Virus record (IMG/VR): IMGVR_UViG_3300008627_000023
Location: 1-38,691 of that record
Origin: a virus
Reading direction: 5' to 3' (one strand)
DNA length: 38,691 bases
Shown here: positions 1-7,258 of the stretch, in pieces
Position numbering within the stretch: position 1 is the stretch's first letter
Layout of the letters: each line of letters starts with the position of its first letter
Position numbers and translations under genes: made by a program
Notes under the pieces: model-generated
The model's database searches: none
The model's input: the letters and a program-made list of their open reading frames with translations, nothing else
Told to the model about the DNA's origin: nothing

Positions 1-247
1 ACATCATCTCTACTGATGAACCTGATGGTAATGGGATATCCTTAACGATATACACATCATCTGCATTCTCACCTGTAGTAGAAGCTGTAACAATCTGAGC
101 ACTAGCATTTACTGAGCCACCTGTCTTATTAGCTACAGTTAGTCCAATGACTACCGTAGTAGTAGAGGGAGATGTTGGAACTGTGTAGACTGTCGTAAGT
201 GATGTGCCTACACTTGCCTTTGTTTTTAATTTGAATGTATTTGCCAT
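1..247 (-). CDS. Tail or capsid-associated structural protein, C-terminus outside window
   Basis: The reading frame is open from an ATG at 247 down to the window edge, giving about 82 residues that begin MANTFKLKTKA. An AGGAG ribosome site sits a few bases before the ATG. The visible part is rich in Thr, Ser and Val with alternating hydrophobic residues, as in small beta-sandwich decoration or tail-fibre proteins, but I recognise no specific family. It is the most downstream visible member of a minus-strand run of similar low-complexity beta proteins at 256-2250. The function is inferred from this company only. Confidence 0.7.
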   Translation of the reverse strand, partial: MANTFKLKTKASVGTSLTTVYTVPTSPSTTTVVIGLTVANKTGGSVNASAQIVTASTTGENADDVYIVKDIPLPSGSSVEMM

Positions 248-255
248 TATTTCTC

Positions 256-615
256 CTAGCCCAATGCGATTGACATAGCTACTGCTGTACCTGCTGCATC
301 ATCATTCTGACTAGCTGCATCATTTAAACCTGCTACTGTTAGTCTTAATTCACACAAATCACCATTTGCAAATGCTTTAGCAGTTGTATCATCTTGTGCT
401 CGTATAACTGTTAATACTTTAGTAGTACTATTTATAGCTGTTACTTTCACAATCTCTAAGCTTGTACCTGCAACATTAGATAATGTTAAGTATGTGTAGT
501 CTGAACCTGATAACGTAGGTAATGCAGTAACATCATTGACAGTAATAGACGTAGCTAAAGCTGTGATAGCTCCATCTAATGTCGTTGCTGCATTGTTACT
601 GAATTTAACTGCCAT
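256..615 (-). CDS. Small tail/fibre-type structural protein
   Basis: This is a 119-residue protein of Ala, Thr, Val, Asn and Asp with an all-beta look. It opens with a segment (about residues 5-30) of the kind seen at the start of many phage fibre and tail proteins, followed by a VTVNDVT-like strand pattern and a C-terminal VELR/LND-like stretch (about 88-100). I recall this pattern from N4-like and other podovirus structural proteins but cannot assign an exact family. It lies between two other probable fibre or tail genes with gaps of 4-9 bases, consistent with one late transcript. It has no Cys and no membrane segment. Confidence 0.7.
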   Translation of the reverse strand: MAVKFSNNAATTLDGAITALATSITVNDVTALPTLSGSDYTYLTLSNVAGTSLEIVKVTAINSTTKVLTVIRAQDDTTAKAFANGDLCELRLTVAGLNDAASQNDDAAGTAVAMSIALG

Positions 616-619
616 AATC

Positions 620-1051
620 TTAACTTACTGTGATTGTCCAAGTAATTGTCATTGAGTCTAAGGCACCTTTATTAACAACTGCAAATACAGTACGTGCTAG
701 CATGTCACCACCTGTAGCTGCATCAAAGATACCTGCTTCAGTAATAGCTGCTGTAGCATCACCTGCTGCCCATGTGCACTCATAAGTAATTGTAGCACCT
801 GATACTGTACCACCTGCTGTAGTCAAAGCATTTCTATCTGTCTCTGTAACTAAAGTAGTCTTAGTATCATCTGCAGCTCCTGTTGTACCTGTACCTACTG
901 CCATATGTGACATAGCTGAGTTAGTACCTTTCATTCTATCTGCTACCCACTCTTTACCTGCTGTAACAACTAAGTTATGTGTCTTCTGCACTACTTCATT
1001 ATTAAGCTTAATTTCTAAAGCACCCGTCAGTGCTAATTTATCGTTAACCAT
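620..1051 (-). CDS. Phage tail fibre/collar-type structural protein
   Basis: This is a 143-residue beta-rich protein. Around residues 50-56 is a MAVGTGT stretch, and near residues 100-120 is an AITEAGIFDA stretch followed by LARTVFA. The C-terminus has TITWTITV. This order of motifs recurs in small phage tail or fibre-associated proteins, including those of N4-like and other podoviruses. Those proteins are thought to be virion components, although their exact position is rarely proven. The gene is tightly packed (4 and 12 bases) with its neighbours, so it is probably co-transcribed with the other fibre genes. Confidence 0.75.
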   Translation of the reverse strand: MVNDKLALTGALEIKLNNEVVQKTHNLVVTAGKEWVADRMKGTNSAMSHMAVGTGTTGAADDTKTTLVTETDRNALTTAGGTVSGATITYECTWAAGDATAAITEAGIFDAATGGDMLARTVFAVVNKGALDSMTITWTITVS

Positions 1052-1063
1052 TTTTATAAACTC

Positions 1064-1870
1064 CTAGTTTATTGTTGCAACATTCAGAGCAGCACCATTA
1101 AGTACACGTCCTGAAACTCTATTAATACTTACTGTGTCACCTATACTAAATGTATCAGTACCTGTGAATGTTTTACTTAATTGTAAACCATGTTCCTCAG
1201 TAAATGTGAAAATATCAGATATTCCTTTACCTAAATTAGTATCTAATATCTCAGTGAAATTTAAACCATCGCCTTTACTACCATAGTAGTCTTTATCTAC
1301 ATATAAACCATCATCTAAACTGAAGCTATCAGTTAATGCTTTAATGATGTTTGCGCTAGCAACATCTTGCACTGTAGCTGTATCTGTAAAATCTCTTTCA
1401 AATAATAAAGCTACTGTAATTACTTCTGAGAATGTGTAGCTATCAGTTAGTACCTTACTCTGGTCTAAGCCAATAATATCCATAATACTGAATATATTGC
1501 CCTTGTTACCATAGAAGTCTTTGTCTATCTGGCTAGCATCATCTAATGTAAACGTATCTGTAAAATTGCGTTTGTAACTTACAGCTTTCATAAAGTTCTC
1601 AACTAAAGTACCTAGTGTGTCACTCTTAGGTGTTATAAAGTCAAAAGCTTTACTTTCTTCAATAGTAGCCGTGTCTTCTAAAACTTTAGTAAGAACTCTA
1701 ATCTGAACATCCGCTAATGGGAGCTCTTCCTTAGGCATTCTATTGTTACTATCTGGGTCTATCCAAATACCAGTAGCGTTAGTTTTCTCGTAAGTTGTTT
1801 GAGCCTCAACTTTAACAATAGACGTTGAAGCCTGTATCTGAACTAAGTTAATTGTAGCTCTAATAGCCAC
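1064..1870 (-). CDS. Repeat-containing fibre-like protein
   Basis: This 268-residue protein is built on degenerate internal repeats. A block of the type TDTFTLDDA followed by DKDFYGNKGN (about residues 105-128) returns as TDSFSLDDG and DKDYYGSKGD (about 180-203). Shorter TDSYTF, SDIFTF and TDTFSIGD units occur between and after them. Repeats with aromatic and Asp residues at fixed positions are typical of elongated beta structures in phage fibres and of tandem Ig-like or sheet-repeat adhesins. The N-terminal 60 residues lack the repeat and may anchor the protein. Receptor binding is an inference from the architecture and position only. Confidence 0.7.
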   Translation of the reverse strand: MAIRATINLVQIQASTSIVKVEAQTTYEKTNATGIWIDPDSNNRMPKEELPLADVQIRVLTKVLEDTATIEESKAFDFITPKSDTLGTLVENFMKAVSYKRNFTDTFTLDDASQIDKDFYGNKGNIFSIMDIIGLDQSKVLTDSYTFSEVITVALLFERDFTDTATVQDVASANIIKALTDSFSLDDGLYVDKDYYGSKGDGLNFTEILDTNLGKGISDIFTFTEEHGLQLSKTFTGTDTFSIGDTVSINRVSGRVLNGAALNVATIN

Positions 1871-1872
1871 AG

Positions 1873-2250
1873 TTAGAAGTCGGCTCTTACCTTAAACTTT
1901 AATTTGTCGAATATAGTTTGCTTTTTACCTGAAGAATCTTCTAGCTCGATTTCACCTTCATAAGTACCAGCATCAACATCTAAAGTCGTGGCGTTCCATT
2001 GCATAAAACATTGCCCACTTGTATAAGGCGCTGTCTTACCACATGTCATAGTGTCAAGAATTGTGTCACTTCCTAGAAGTCTAAAATGAACTTTTACAGT
2101 CTCTGCTGTTAAATCAATAGGTGCCCATGTAGTAGCATCATCTTCATCTAACGTTTTACCTGTAGCTGCAGTGTTGGAGTCTCTTAACGTGAAGTTTAAT
2201 TCAGGTTTGTCGTCTCCTGCAACAAGGTTGATTGTATCGTAATAAGCCAT
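1873..2250 (-). CDS. BppU N-terminal-like structural protein
   Basis: This 125-residue acidic protein starts AYYDTINLVAGDDKPELNF. It then shows the strand pattern seen in BppU-type baseplate N-terminal domains: a polarised opening, a VKVHFRL strand near the middle and a GTYEGEIEL strand near residue 95. Proteins of this type sit in tail or fibre attachment complexes. It is the first gene behind an extended -10 promoter at 2308-2316 and has a good AGGAGG ribosome site. The fold resemblance is by eye and moderate; a structure prediction would settle it. Confidence 0.65.
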   Translation of the reverse strand: MAYYDTINLVAGDDKPELNFTLRDSNTAATGKTLDEDDATTWAPIDLTAETVKVHFRLLGSDTILDTMTCGKTAPYTSGQCFMQWNATTLDVDAGTYEGEIELEDSSGKKQTIFDKLKFKVRADF

Positions 2251-2299
2251 TATTTAACTCCTCCTGGAGGTTGTTCTCAGCATTTGGCATGCAATTAAT

Positions 2300-2316
2300 T
2301 TGTCTCTATTATAGCA
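2300..2316 (-). promoter_or_regulatory. Extended -10 promoter for late structural genes
   Basis: On the minus strand the sequence reads TGCTATAAT, a perfect extended -10 box, at 2316-2308. The predicted start is near 2300, about 50 bases before the ATG at 2250. There is no good -35 hexamer, which fits an extended -10 promoter. In N4, late genes are read by host sigma70 RNA polymerase assisted by N4 SSB, and this site would suit that scheme. It lies in the 74-base gap between the adaptor gene and the fibre genes. Confidence 0.6.
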
Positions 2317-2324
2317 CTAGTTTT

Positions 2325-2993
2325 CTAAATAAACCCTCTATCTTCTAATTTAGTATTTGAATCTAAATTATCAGGATTTACTAGTCCTAACATGTTAATT
2401 TGTTTACAGCTTTCGTTGTAACGTAAGTAATAAGTATTATTCTCTGCTTTCATATCACCATTAATAGAAGCATGTGCTTTATAAGCAACATAATTTAATA
2501 GAGCTTCAGTGTATAGTTGGGGCAGTTGTAAGTTAATAGTGATAGATTTAGCTAATTTAGGGGCAGCTGCATACACAACTACCATATCTTTTCTGCCATC
2601 ATCATCTGTGCCCTTAATGACAACTTTACTAGGATCTCTAAACATCACAGATACATTTGTATCTACACCATTAACAAATTTAGTTTTATCATTATTAATA
2701 GGAATTTCTGTACCATCAGTGAAAGCACAACTTATAGCATGTAGAAAATCGTCATCTAGTTTAAACTCTTCACCATTTAAAGCAAAGTCTAATTCCATTT
2801 CTTTCTGCACAATATTAAACTTTTTATGTAATTCAATATTAGCTAAGTTAATGTATGAACGTAACTTATCTCTATTTGTAGTCTGAGTACTAGTAGGTGA
2901 CGCTCCGCCAGGAGATACGTCACCTACGTCTGCCACAGATAACTGACTTAATTCACCATTAACTAGAAATTCTATGTATTCGTAAACTTTCAC
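2325..2993 (-). CDS. Head-tail adaptor-like structural protein
   Basis: This protein of 222 residues lies directly downstream of TerL in the late block, where N4-like phages encode head or tail connector proteins. After an N-terminal region with a Gly/Pro/Ser/Thr-rich linker it has a helical segment (about 40-65, NRDKLRSYINLANIELHKKF). A mixed region follows, then a helix-rich C-terminus. This resembles P22 gp4-type or other podovirus adaptors, as an impression rather than a proven match. I chose the GTG start at 2993 because a GAGG site lies six bases before it; the frame extends four codons further upstream to a TTG. Confidence 0.6.
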   Translation of the reverse strand: MKVYEYIEFLVNGELSQLSVADVGDVSPGGASPTSTQTTNRDKLRSYINLANIELHKKFNIVQKEMELDFALNGEEFKLDDDFLHAISCAFTDGTEIPINNDKTKFVNGVDTNVSVMFRDPSKVVIKGTDDDGRKDMVVVYAAAPKLAKSITINLQLPQLYTEALLNYVAYKAHASINGDMKAENNTYYLRYNESCKQINMLGLVNPDNLDSNTKLEDRGFI

Positions 2994-3023
2994 AAAATAC
3001 CTCAAAATATTTATTGTGTATTT

Positions 3024-3052
3024 ATCATACCACGTTATCTACTTAGATGTAA
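3024..3052 (-). promoter_or_regulatory. Extended -10 promoter before the adaptor gene
   Basis: The minus strand reads TTACAT (3052-3047), 17 bases, then TATGAT (3029-3024), with TGG directly before the -10 box. The same -35-like TTACAT with 17-base spacing is found before the winged-helix gene at 6345-6373. The 12-mer CGTGGTATGATA is also present on the plus strand at 26160. It would start transcripts near 3017, about 24 bases before the GTG at 2993. Confidence 0.5.
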
Positions 3053-3055
3053 CTT

Positions 3056-4657
3056 TTATACAAAGTATGAACTATTGCCTTCTTCTGCTGTTTCAGGTTC
3101 ATCCCAGTACTTACTAAAAGCACTTCTACCATTCTCATCCATTTCAGTAGACACCTCTGAAGGTTTCCAAGCATTAATTTCACCTAACATTGTGATAGTA
3201 TCAATAACATCATCATGCTTAGACTTAAATCCTTTAATCGTAGCTAAATTCAACTCATTTAACATTTCAGCTAACTCTTTAGAATCTCGTAATTCTTCAG
3301 GTAGCCATATCTTACCTGCTTTAAACAAAGGAAGGGCATTTGTTTGAAACCTGCTCATTTTATCTTTAGTGGGACGAATACCAACTTGTGTAGAGCTCTT
3401 TCCCTTACTTAAATTAAAATAAATATTACGAGTCTGCATTTCAGCTTGAATCCAACTAACAAAACCTCCTTGCTGTCCTGTCACCTCAATTCCTACTTCT
3501 TGAGGAACATATTTCTGAGCTAATCTAAATAATTCATCAATAGATTCGTTCATCAGTGCCTGTTTGCAGAAACCATCTACCCATAGCCAGTCACCATTGT
3601 TAGTATAAGCCCATACTGAAATCACAGAGAAGTCCGCTGATTCCTTGTTACTTGTTGCAAAGTCAGTAGTAATATAGAAGTTGTAAGCACTCATATTCTG
3701 CTTAACATTAGCGTGTTTGTACCAAGTTATATCAGAATCGTTAATCAAACGCTCTTCATCAGACATAATGCGTAGCATAAGCTCCTGGTTGAAGCTATCT
3801 ATCTTACCTGCTGCTTTAGATTTAGTATATTGTCCATACACGTAGTCATAATTAAATCTATCTTCCCAAGCACCTCTAAAATTTTCCTCACTTACAGGGA
3901 ACTCTTCACATACTGGGTATACATTTACATGCCATGCCCCAGATTCTACTGCTTTATACAATGGGTCTTTAGCGTTAAAAGGGGTACCTGACCAGATTAC
4001 TTTACGTTTAGCTGGGTGCAACGCATAATCAATAGCTGAGTATACAGTGTTCTCTACACTCTCAATTACAGTAGGGGATCTAGCATCATCATCAGAGATT
4101 AAGTCATCCAGAATAGCTAATTGAGGTCTAGTATTTAGTTCCACGGTTCCACGTACACCTGTCTTAGCACCATGACCTGTTACAACTAGCTCTTTACCCT
4201 CTTTATTCTTAAAATACCATCTAATATCAGTAAATTTAGCCGCCTCTAAGTATTGAAGTAGGAAAGGGCTATTCTGACAGCGTCTTTCTAAACGTAGCCT
4301 CATCTTCTTTACACCATTCTCAATTGAGTCTGACACATACAAAGCATAATCTACATCTCCAAACCCTGGGATAGATCCGTATACTGCTAGATACAAGAAT
4401 AAGTATTCAGCCATGATAGTAGTCTTAGCTAAACCACGAGAACACATATTCACTGTATTCTGCTTCTTGCCTACAATGTTATCTAACATTTGATAGTGAA
4501 TTACAGGGGTTTTATTCTCCTCTCCCCTTTCACCATTAACTAATTTAATAAAACTAACAAATTCTAGTGCAAACTCACTAGGAACGTAATTTGGATCAGG
4601 AGCGTAACTAATATCATTAAGCCACTCCTCAACTGTCTTTTTAATTAATTCTGACAT
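3056..4657 (-). CDS. terL: Large terminase subunit (N4 gp68-like)
   Basis: This is the DNA packaging motor and headful or end-cutting nuclease, 533 residues. The ATPase domain has a variant Walker A, CSRGLAKTT, at about 73-81 and a Walker B, LAILDDL, at about 184-190. A C-terminal RNase H-fold nuclease is marked by TTDFATSNKESADFS (about 328-342), with its catalytic Asp, and by HDDVID (about 481-486). The order and spacing fit phage TerL proteins, and the SRGxAKT variant is common in podovirus terminases. The start overlaps the stop of the 65-residue gene upstream (TAATG), which implies translational coupling. This is one of the firmest calls in the window. Confidence 0.95.
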   Translation of the reverse strand: MSELIKKTVEEWLNDISYAPDPNYVPSEFALEFVSFIKLVNGERGEENKTPVIHYQMLDNIVGKKQNTVNMCSRGLAKTTIMAEYLFLYLAVYGSIPGFGDVDYALYVSDSIENGVKKMRLRLERRCQNSPFLLQYLEAAKFTDIRWYFKNKEGKELVVTGHGAKTGVRGTVELNTRPQLAILDDLISDDDARSPTVIESVENTVYSAIDYALHPAKRKVIWSGTPFNAKDPLYKAVESGAWHVNVYPVCEEFPVSEENFRGAWEDRFNYDYVYGQYTKSKAAGKIDSFNQELMLRIMSDEERLINDSDITWYKHANVKQNMSAYNFYITTDFATSNKESADFSVISVWAYTNNGDWLWVDGFCKQALMNESIDELFRLAQKYVPQEVGIEVTGQQGGFVSWIQAEMQTRNIYFNLSKGKSSTQVGIRPTKDKMSRFQTNALPLFKAGKIWLPEELRDSKELAEMLNELNLATIKGFKSKHDDVIDTITMLGEINAWKPSEVSTEMDENGRSAFSKYWDEPETAEEGNSSYFV

Positions 4658-4854
4658 TACAGGCGGTAACTCCGTAGCTCTTTAACTCGTTTAGCATCGT
4701 CATCCTCTGCTTCAGAAATTAAGTAGCTGACTTCCATAGATATCTGTTCAAACTTCATCCTTTGTACTACATCTGGGGATTCATGCATCCCTTCTTTAGC
4801 TAATTGCTTAATAGCTTTTAATTTAGTTATACAATCATTCATGCAGTGTATCAA
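4657..4854 (-). CDS. Small helical protein between terminase genes
   Basis: This is a 65-residue, largely helical and charged protein with two Cys near the start. I do not recognise it. It overlaps the gene before it by four bases and TerL after it by one, so it is part of the packaging operon and could be a packaging accessory factor. The TTG start follows a strong GGAGG by four bases; an internal ATG at codon 5 is the alternative and is less well spaced. Confidence 0.6.
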   Translation of the reverse strand: MIHCMNDCITKLKAIKQLAKEGMHESPDVVQRMKFEQISMEVSYLISEAEDDDAKRVKELRSYRL

Positions 4855-5600
4855 GGTACCTCCTGGTATTCTGTTTCAACTATACTAGTCTTCTTAGCAA
4901 TAATATCAGAGTGTGCCGCTTCCTGTGCACTCATATGCCCTGCTTGAATCATCTTAAGCTGTTGTTGAGCTAAAGCTTTAGTAGTAGCTCTTAAGTCATC
5001 CACTACATCACTGTTATAATTAACATCTACTTCTACTTTAGCAGTCTCAGGAGCTTTAAGCTGTACAATTAAACATTCAGCAGCTTTTTGTCTCACAGTT
5101 TCAGACTTAGCAGTACGCATTAAATCCGCCTGCATGTTAATAGCTTCCTGATGCAGATCCATATTAAGAACATGTACAGGTACAAGAGACTGCTCCATAA
5201 TCTTATTAACTAAATCATTACGATTGTAGGCAGTAGAGTATGAGGCAATATTCTTACCTGTAATACCCTTATCCACTAATCTCTGGTATCTCTCAGGGAA
5301 CGTCTTACTATACGCTAGCGTATTTCCGTCTCCTAACAGCTTGTAACTAACAAATTTAACTGCATTAATATAATCCAGTGTTTTGTACTTACCTGCTTTC
5401 AATACAGAAGCAAAACTAAGCACATTGTTCCTGTAGTGCTCTCTGAAGTCCCCATCCTCAGTGTCATTAACTACATCAACCATATCTTGGGTCACATACT
5501 TACGCATATTTGAAGGAAGCGTACCCTGTAATTGTGCAACAGACAGTTTAGATTCAGGGTCTTTCTTAGCAATAGCGTTAGTCTTTTCAGTCAATCTCAT
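4851..5600 (-). CDS. Candidate small terminase subunit (N4 gp69 position)
   Basis: This 249-residue helical protein directly precedes the TerL operon members, the usual place for the small terminase subunit, which recognises phage DNA. Residues 60-110 are rich in aromatic and basic residues and could form a helix-turn-helix. Residues 140-215 look like a long helical oligomerisation region ending in Gln-rich repeats, and the C-terminus is charged. I see no diagnostic motif, so the role comes from position and general architecture. It overlaps the GIY-YIG gene by one base. Confidence 0.5.
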   Translation of the reverse strand: MRLTEKTNAIAKKDPESKLSVAQLQGTLPSNMRKYVTQDMVDVVNDTEDGDFREHYRNNVLSFASVLKAGKYKTLDYINAVKFVSYKLLGDGNTLAYSKTFPERYQRLVDKGITGKNIASYSTAYNRNDLVNKIMEQSLVPVHVLNMDLHQEAINMQADLMRTAKSETVRQKAAECLIVQLKAPETAKVEVDVNYNSDVVDDLRATTKALAQQQLKMIQAGHMSAQEAAHSDIIAKKTSIVETEYQEVP

Positions 5601-6001
5601 TAAATATCCTCACTTGGCATGTATAAGTGAAAGTGCTGCTCTGCTTCTTCCACTATTTCTTTTAATCTATCTTCGTGCACAGCTTCAAACCATTCTTTCT
5701 TAGCTCCAATAGGAGTAATCTCTTTAACTAGGGCTGCTAAGATTTTCTTCTCTACAGTCACTACATCATTAAAAACCTCACTTACAGCAATAAATTCAGC
5801 TGTATTAAAGGGTTTATGTTGATTATAGTCTCTGTAACGTTTAGCTAAATCTCTAGTCATTCCTATTTTGATATACTCAGGAAATACATCATCTCGCAGT
5901 ATGTAGATGTACCCACGTTTGATCTCCCTCTTCTCGTAAGCAGGATAGCTATGATAACTACTTAGTAACTGATCTTCTAACCTATTCTTCAGTAATTCCA
6001 A
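5600..6001 (-). CDS. T5orf172/GIY-YIG-type nuclease domain protein
   Basis: This 133-residue protein has the GIY-YIG superfamily core in its T5orf172 form: GYIYILRDD (about 30-38), YIKIGMTRDLAKR (about 44-56), and then a KEWF element (about 103-106) in the C-terminal half. Such domains occur in homing-type nucleases, repair proteins and phage proteins of unknown role. No separate DNA-binding domain is attached. It lies between a winged-helix gene (20-base overlap) and the packaging genes. The TTG start is supported by GGAG seven bases upstream. Confidence 0.75.
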   Translation of the reverse strand: MELLKNRLEDQLLSSYHSYPAYEKREIKRGYIYILRDDVFPEYIKIGMTRDLAKRYRDYNQHKPFNTAEFIAVSEVFNDVVTVEKKILAALVKEITPIGAKKEWFEAVHEDRLKEIVEEAEQHFHLYMPSEDI

Positions 6002-6338
6002 CAGCTTTCTCCTTTTTAGTTAATTTAGTGTAAATAGAGTGCAATTTAGGTTTCTCATCCATAGGACCTAAAACACAATACTCAGGATTTAACATGAAGC
6101 CATGTCTATACTTCTGCATTAGATCTAATTTGATTATCTTTCGAACTCCAGAAGACACATGCGATGCATACATTTCTAATGCACTAGCAATATCCTTCTG
6201 GTTTTCATAGCAGATATTACCAAAATTAGTCTTATTGAAGATATGGGAAAATATCCTAAGTTCACTTTTTGTTAGCTCAGGAGCGATGTCAATAAATCCG
6301 TGTTTGTATACCATGAGATAGGGTGTATTTGATTTCAT
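5982..6338 (-). CDS. Winged-helix DNA-binding protein, RepL-like
   Basis: This 118-residue protein has a winged-helix layout. A helix with LTKSELRIFSHI lies at about 22-33, then a QKDIASAL helix (about 47-54), a recognition-type helix with SHVSSGVRKI (about 59-68), and a wing with YRHGFMLNPEY (about 76-86). The pattern resembles RepL-type plasmid initiators and small regulators. Three direct copies and one inverted copy of an 8-mer lie 70-140 bases upstream (6406-6475) and are plausible binding sites. There is no Shine-Dalgarno site, and the ATG sits where transcription from a TATAAT box at 6345-6350 should begin, so the mRNA may be leaderless. Confidence 0.65.
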   Translation of the reverse strand: MKSNTPYLMVYKHGFIDIAPELTKSELRIFSHIFNKTNFGNICYENQKDIASALEMYASHVSSGVRKIIKLDLMQKYRHGFMLNPEYCVLGPMDEKPKLHSIYTKLTKKEKAVGITEE

Positions 6339-6344
6339 GCGCTA

Positions 6345-6373
6345 ATTATATAACTAATTACAGAAATATGTAA
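6345..6373 (-). promoter_or_regulatory. Promoter with predicted leaderless start
   Basis: The minus strand shows TTACAT (6373-6368), 17 bases, then TATAAT (6350-6345). Six bases follow and then the ATG of the winged-helix gene, so the start codon coincides with the expected transcription start. The ten-base string GTTATATAAT here is shared with the promoter-like site at 28188-28197. Confidence 0.5.
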
Positions 6374-6405
6374 CTACAATTACACTTTTTTATTATTCTT
6401 AACTA

Positions 6406-6475
6406 AAAGTTACGGAAATCTAGTACAAAAGTTACATAGTTTGCAGAACTAAAGTTACGTGGATCGTGTAACTTT
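6406..6475. repeat. Iteron-like AAAGTTAC repeats
   Basis: AAAGTTAC occurs at 6406-6413, 6428-6435 and 6451-6458, at intervals of 22 and 23 bases (about two helical turns). An inverted copy, GTAACTTT, lies at 6468-6475. Looser GTAACT elements lie near 6370. This spacing puts all direct copies on one face of the DNA, as in initiator iterons or clustered operators. The array is upstream of the winged-helix gene on the minus strand. Confidence 0.65.
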
Positions 6476-6840
6476 GGGTATCTGAAACCCTTGATTTTAA
6501 AGGGTTCCCCTAATCTATATCTATAAGGGGGTTTGGGGGAGCATTCGCATCCCCCACCAGAAGTAGGAGCATAATGAGGATAGAATTAGGAGGAAACAAC
6601 ATAGATTAACTAATACTAATAGTATTATTAATATTAATTATAAAGTAACGGACACCTTCCACCCCTTGGGGGGGGTTACAGGTGTCCTTATCAGAAGGAG
6701 GAGTATATTAGAAAACACTAATGGAGCAGTACAGATTTTCATAATCTACTTACGGGAGTAGTAACTTACTGTATTGGGGCAGATTCTTAAAGGTACCCCC
6801 CCCTATGCCTTGACCATAACTATCTTTTTCCTTACACATT
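6476..6840. other. Gene-free hairpin- and homopolymer-rich segment
   Basis: No convincing gene is present. Visible hairpins are AACCCTT/AAGGGTT (6486-6506), GGGGGA/TCCCCC with an inner GC pair (6535-6555), TAATACT/AGTATTA with a three-base loop (6611-6627), and GGACACCT/AGGTGTCC enclosing ACCCC-TT-GGGGG (6650-6687). CTACT/AGTAG lies near 6747. There is an eight-G run at 6668-6675 and an eight-C run at 6796-6803, both striking in AT-rich DNA. The segment separates minus-strand late genes from plus-strand early genes, where N4-type genomes have their ends. It may hold terminal-repeat or packaging sequences. Confidence 0.5.
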
Positions 6841-6843
6841 GCC

Positions 6844-6858
6844 CGTGACTTCGTCACG
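6844..6858 (+). promoter_or_regulatory. Candidate vRNAP hairpin promoter H1
   Basis: CGTGAC-TTC-GTCACG is a perfect 6-bp stem with a three-base loop. N4 vRNAP promoters are 5-7 bp stems with a three-base purine loop on the template strand, centred near -12. Here the template loop would be GAA, giving rightward transcription from about 6863 into the gene at 6904. The core and the following bases (GTCACG-C-C-T-GGC) nearly match H2 at 7238. Confidence 0.7.
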
Positions 6859-6903
6859 CCTGGCATAATTTTGTGTCATCTTTTAACTACATAGGAGTCT
6901 ATC

Positions 6904-7134
6904 ATGGCTAAATCATACAAAAACTACAACATCCTTGCTTCAGGTACAGAACTTAAGGGAGTGAACATCAGTGTGTCTGGTGCTGATGTAAATGTTGATA
7001 ACTTAATTACCATCTTAACTGGTGGTGATTATGATATTACCTTAACTGCCTGGAAAGACAAGCAAGCACCTAATGGTGTTAATGCTTTACTTACAGGTAA
7101 AGTTGACTCTTCTGACGAAGAGCCTGCATTCTAA
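6904..7134 (+). CDS. First early gene, small protein of unknown function
   Basis: This is a 76-residue acidic protein with a central VDVNDNLITIL-like run of beta-prone residues and a Ser/Asp/Glu tail. I do not recognise it. It is a one-gene unit: a hairpin promoter candidate 46 bases upstream, an AGGAG site before the ATG, and a very strong terminator directly after the stop. N4 places small host-takeover genes in this first position, so a role against the host early in infection is possible but not shown. Confidence 0.8.
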   Translation: MAKSYKNYNILASGTELKGVNISVSGADVNVDNLITILTGGDYDITLTAWKDKQAPNGVNALLTGKVDSSDEEPAF

Positions 7135-7143
7135 CGAATGCAA

Positions 7144-7183
7144 TGTCTCAGCACCTTCGGGTGTTGGGACATACCTTTTTTTT
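7144..7183 (+). terminator. Intrinsic terminator with TTCG tetraloop
   Basis: Twelve paired bases (7144-7155 with 7160-7171, two of them G-U) close a C(TTCG)G tetraloop, one of the most stable RNA loops. Eight T follow at 7176-7183. It begins ten bases after the stop of the 76-residue early gene and isolates that gene from the next unit. Confidence 0.92.
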
Positions 7184-7237
7184 ACACACACCACACATCA
7201 CACAAAAGATAGACACACAGACTACACATAGGATAGG

Positions 7238-7250
7238 GTGACTTCGTCAC
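7238..7250 (+). promoter_or_regulatory. Candidate vRNAP hairpin promoter H2
   Basis: GTGAC-TTC-GTCAC is a 5-bp stem with a TTC loop, followed by GTCAGGC, nearly the same as at H1. It lies just after the terminator at 7183. With N4 spacing, transcription would start near 7256, three bases before the 9-bp AT hairpin at 7259-7279. Confidence 0.68.
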
Positions 7251-7258
7251 GTCAGGCG

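Noticed and set aside
2509-2886. 125-codon plus-strand frame
   Set aside because: It is a shadow of the adaptor gene on the minus strand, with no ribosome site and unlikely composition.
4667-4677. AAC-TCC-GTA, a possible extra hairpin promoter
   Set aside because: Only two base pairs form around the TCC loop, and it lies in coding sequence.
6611-6633. TAATAC... as a T7-type promoter
   Set aside because: Only the first bases match a T7 promoter, and the sequence is part of an AT palindrome. The phage polymerases here are N4-type.
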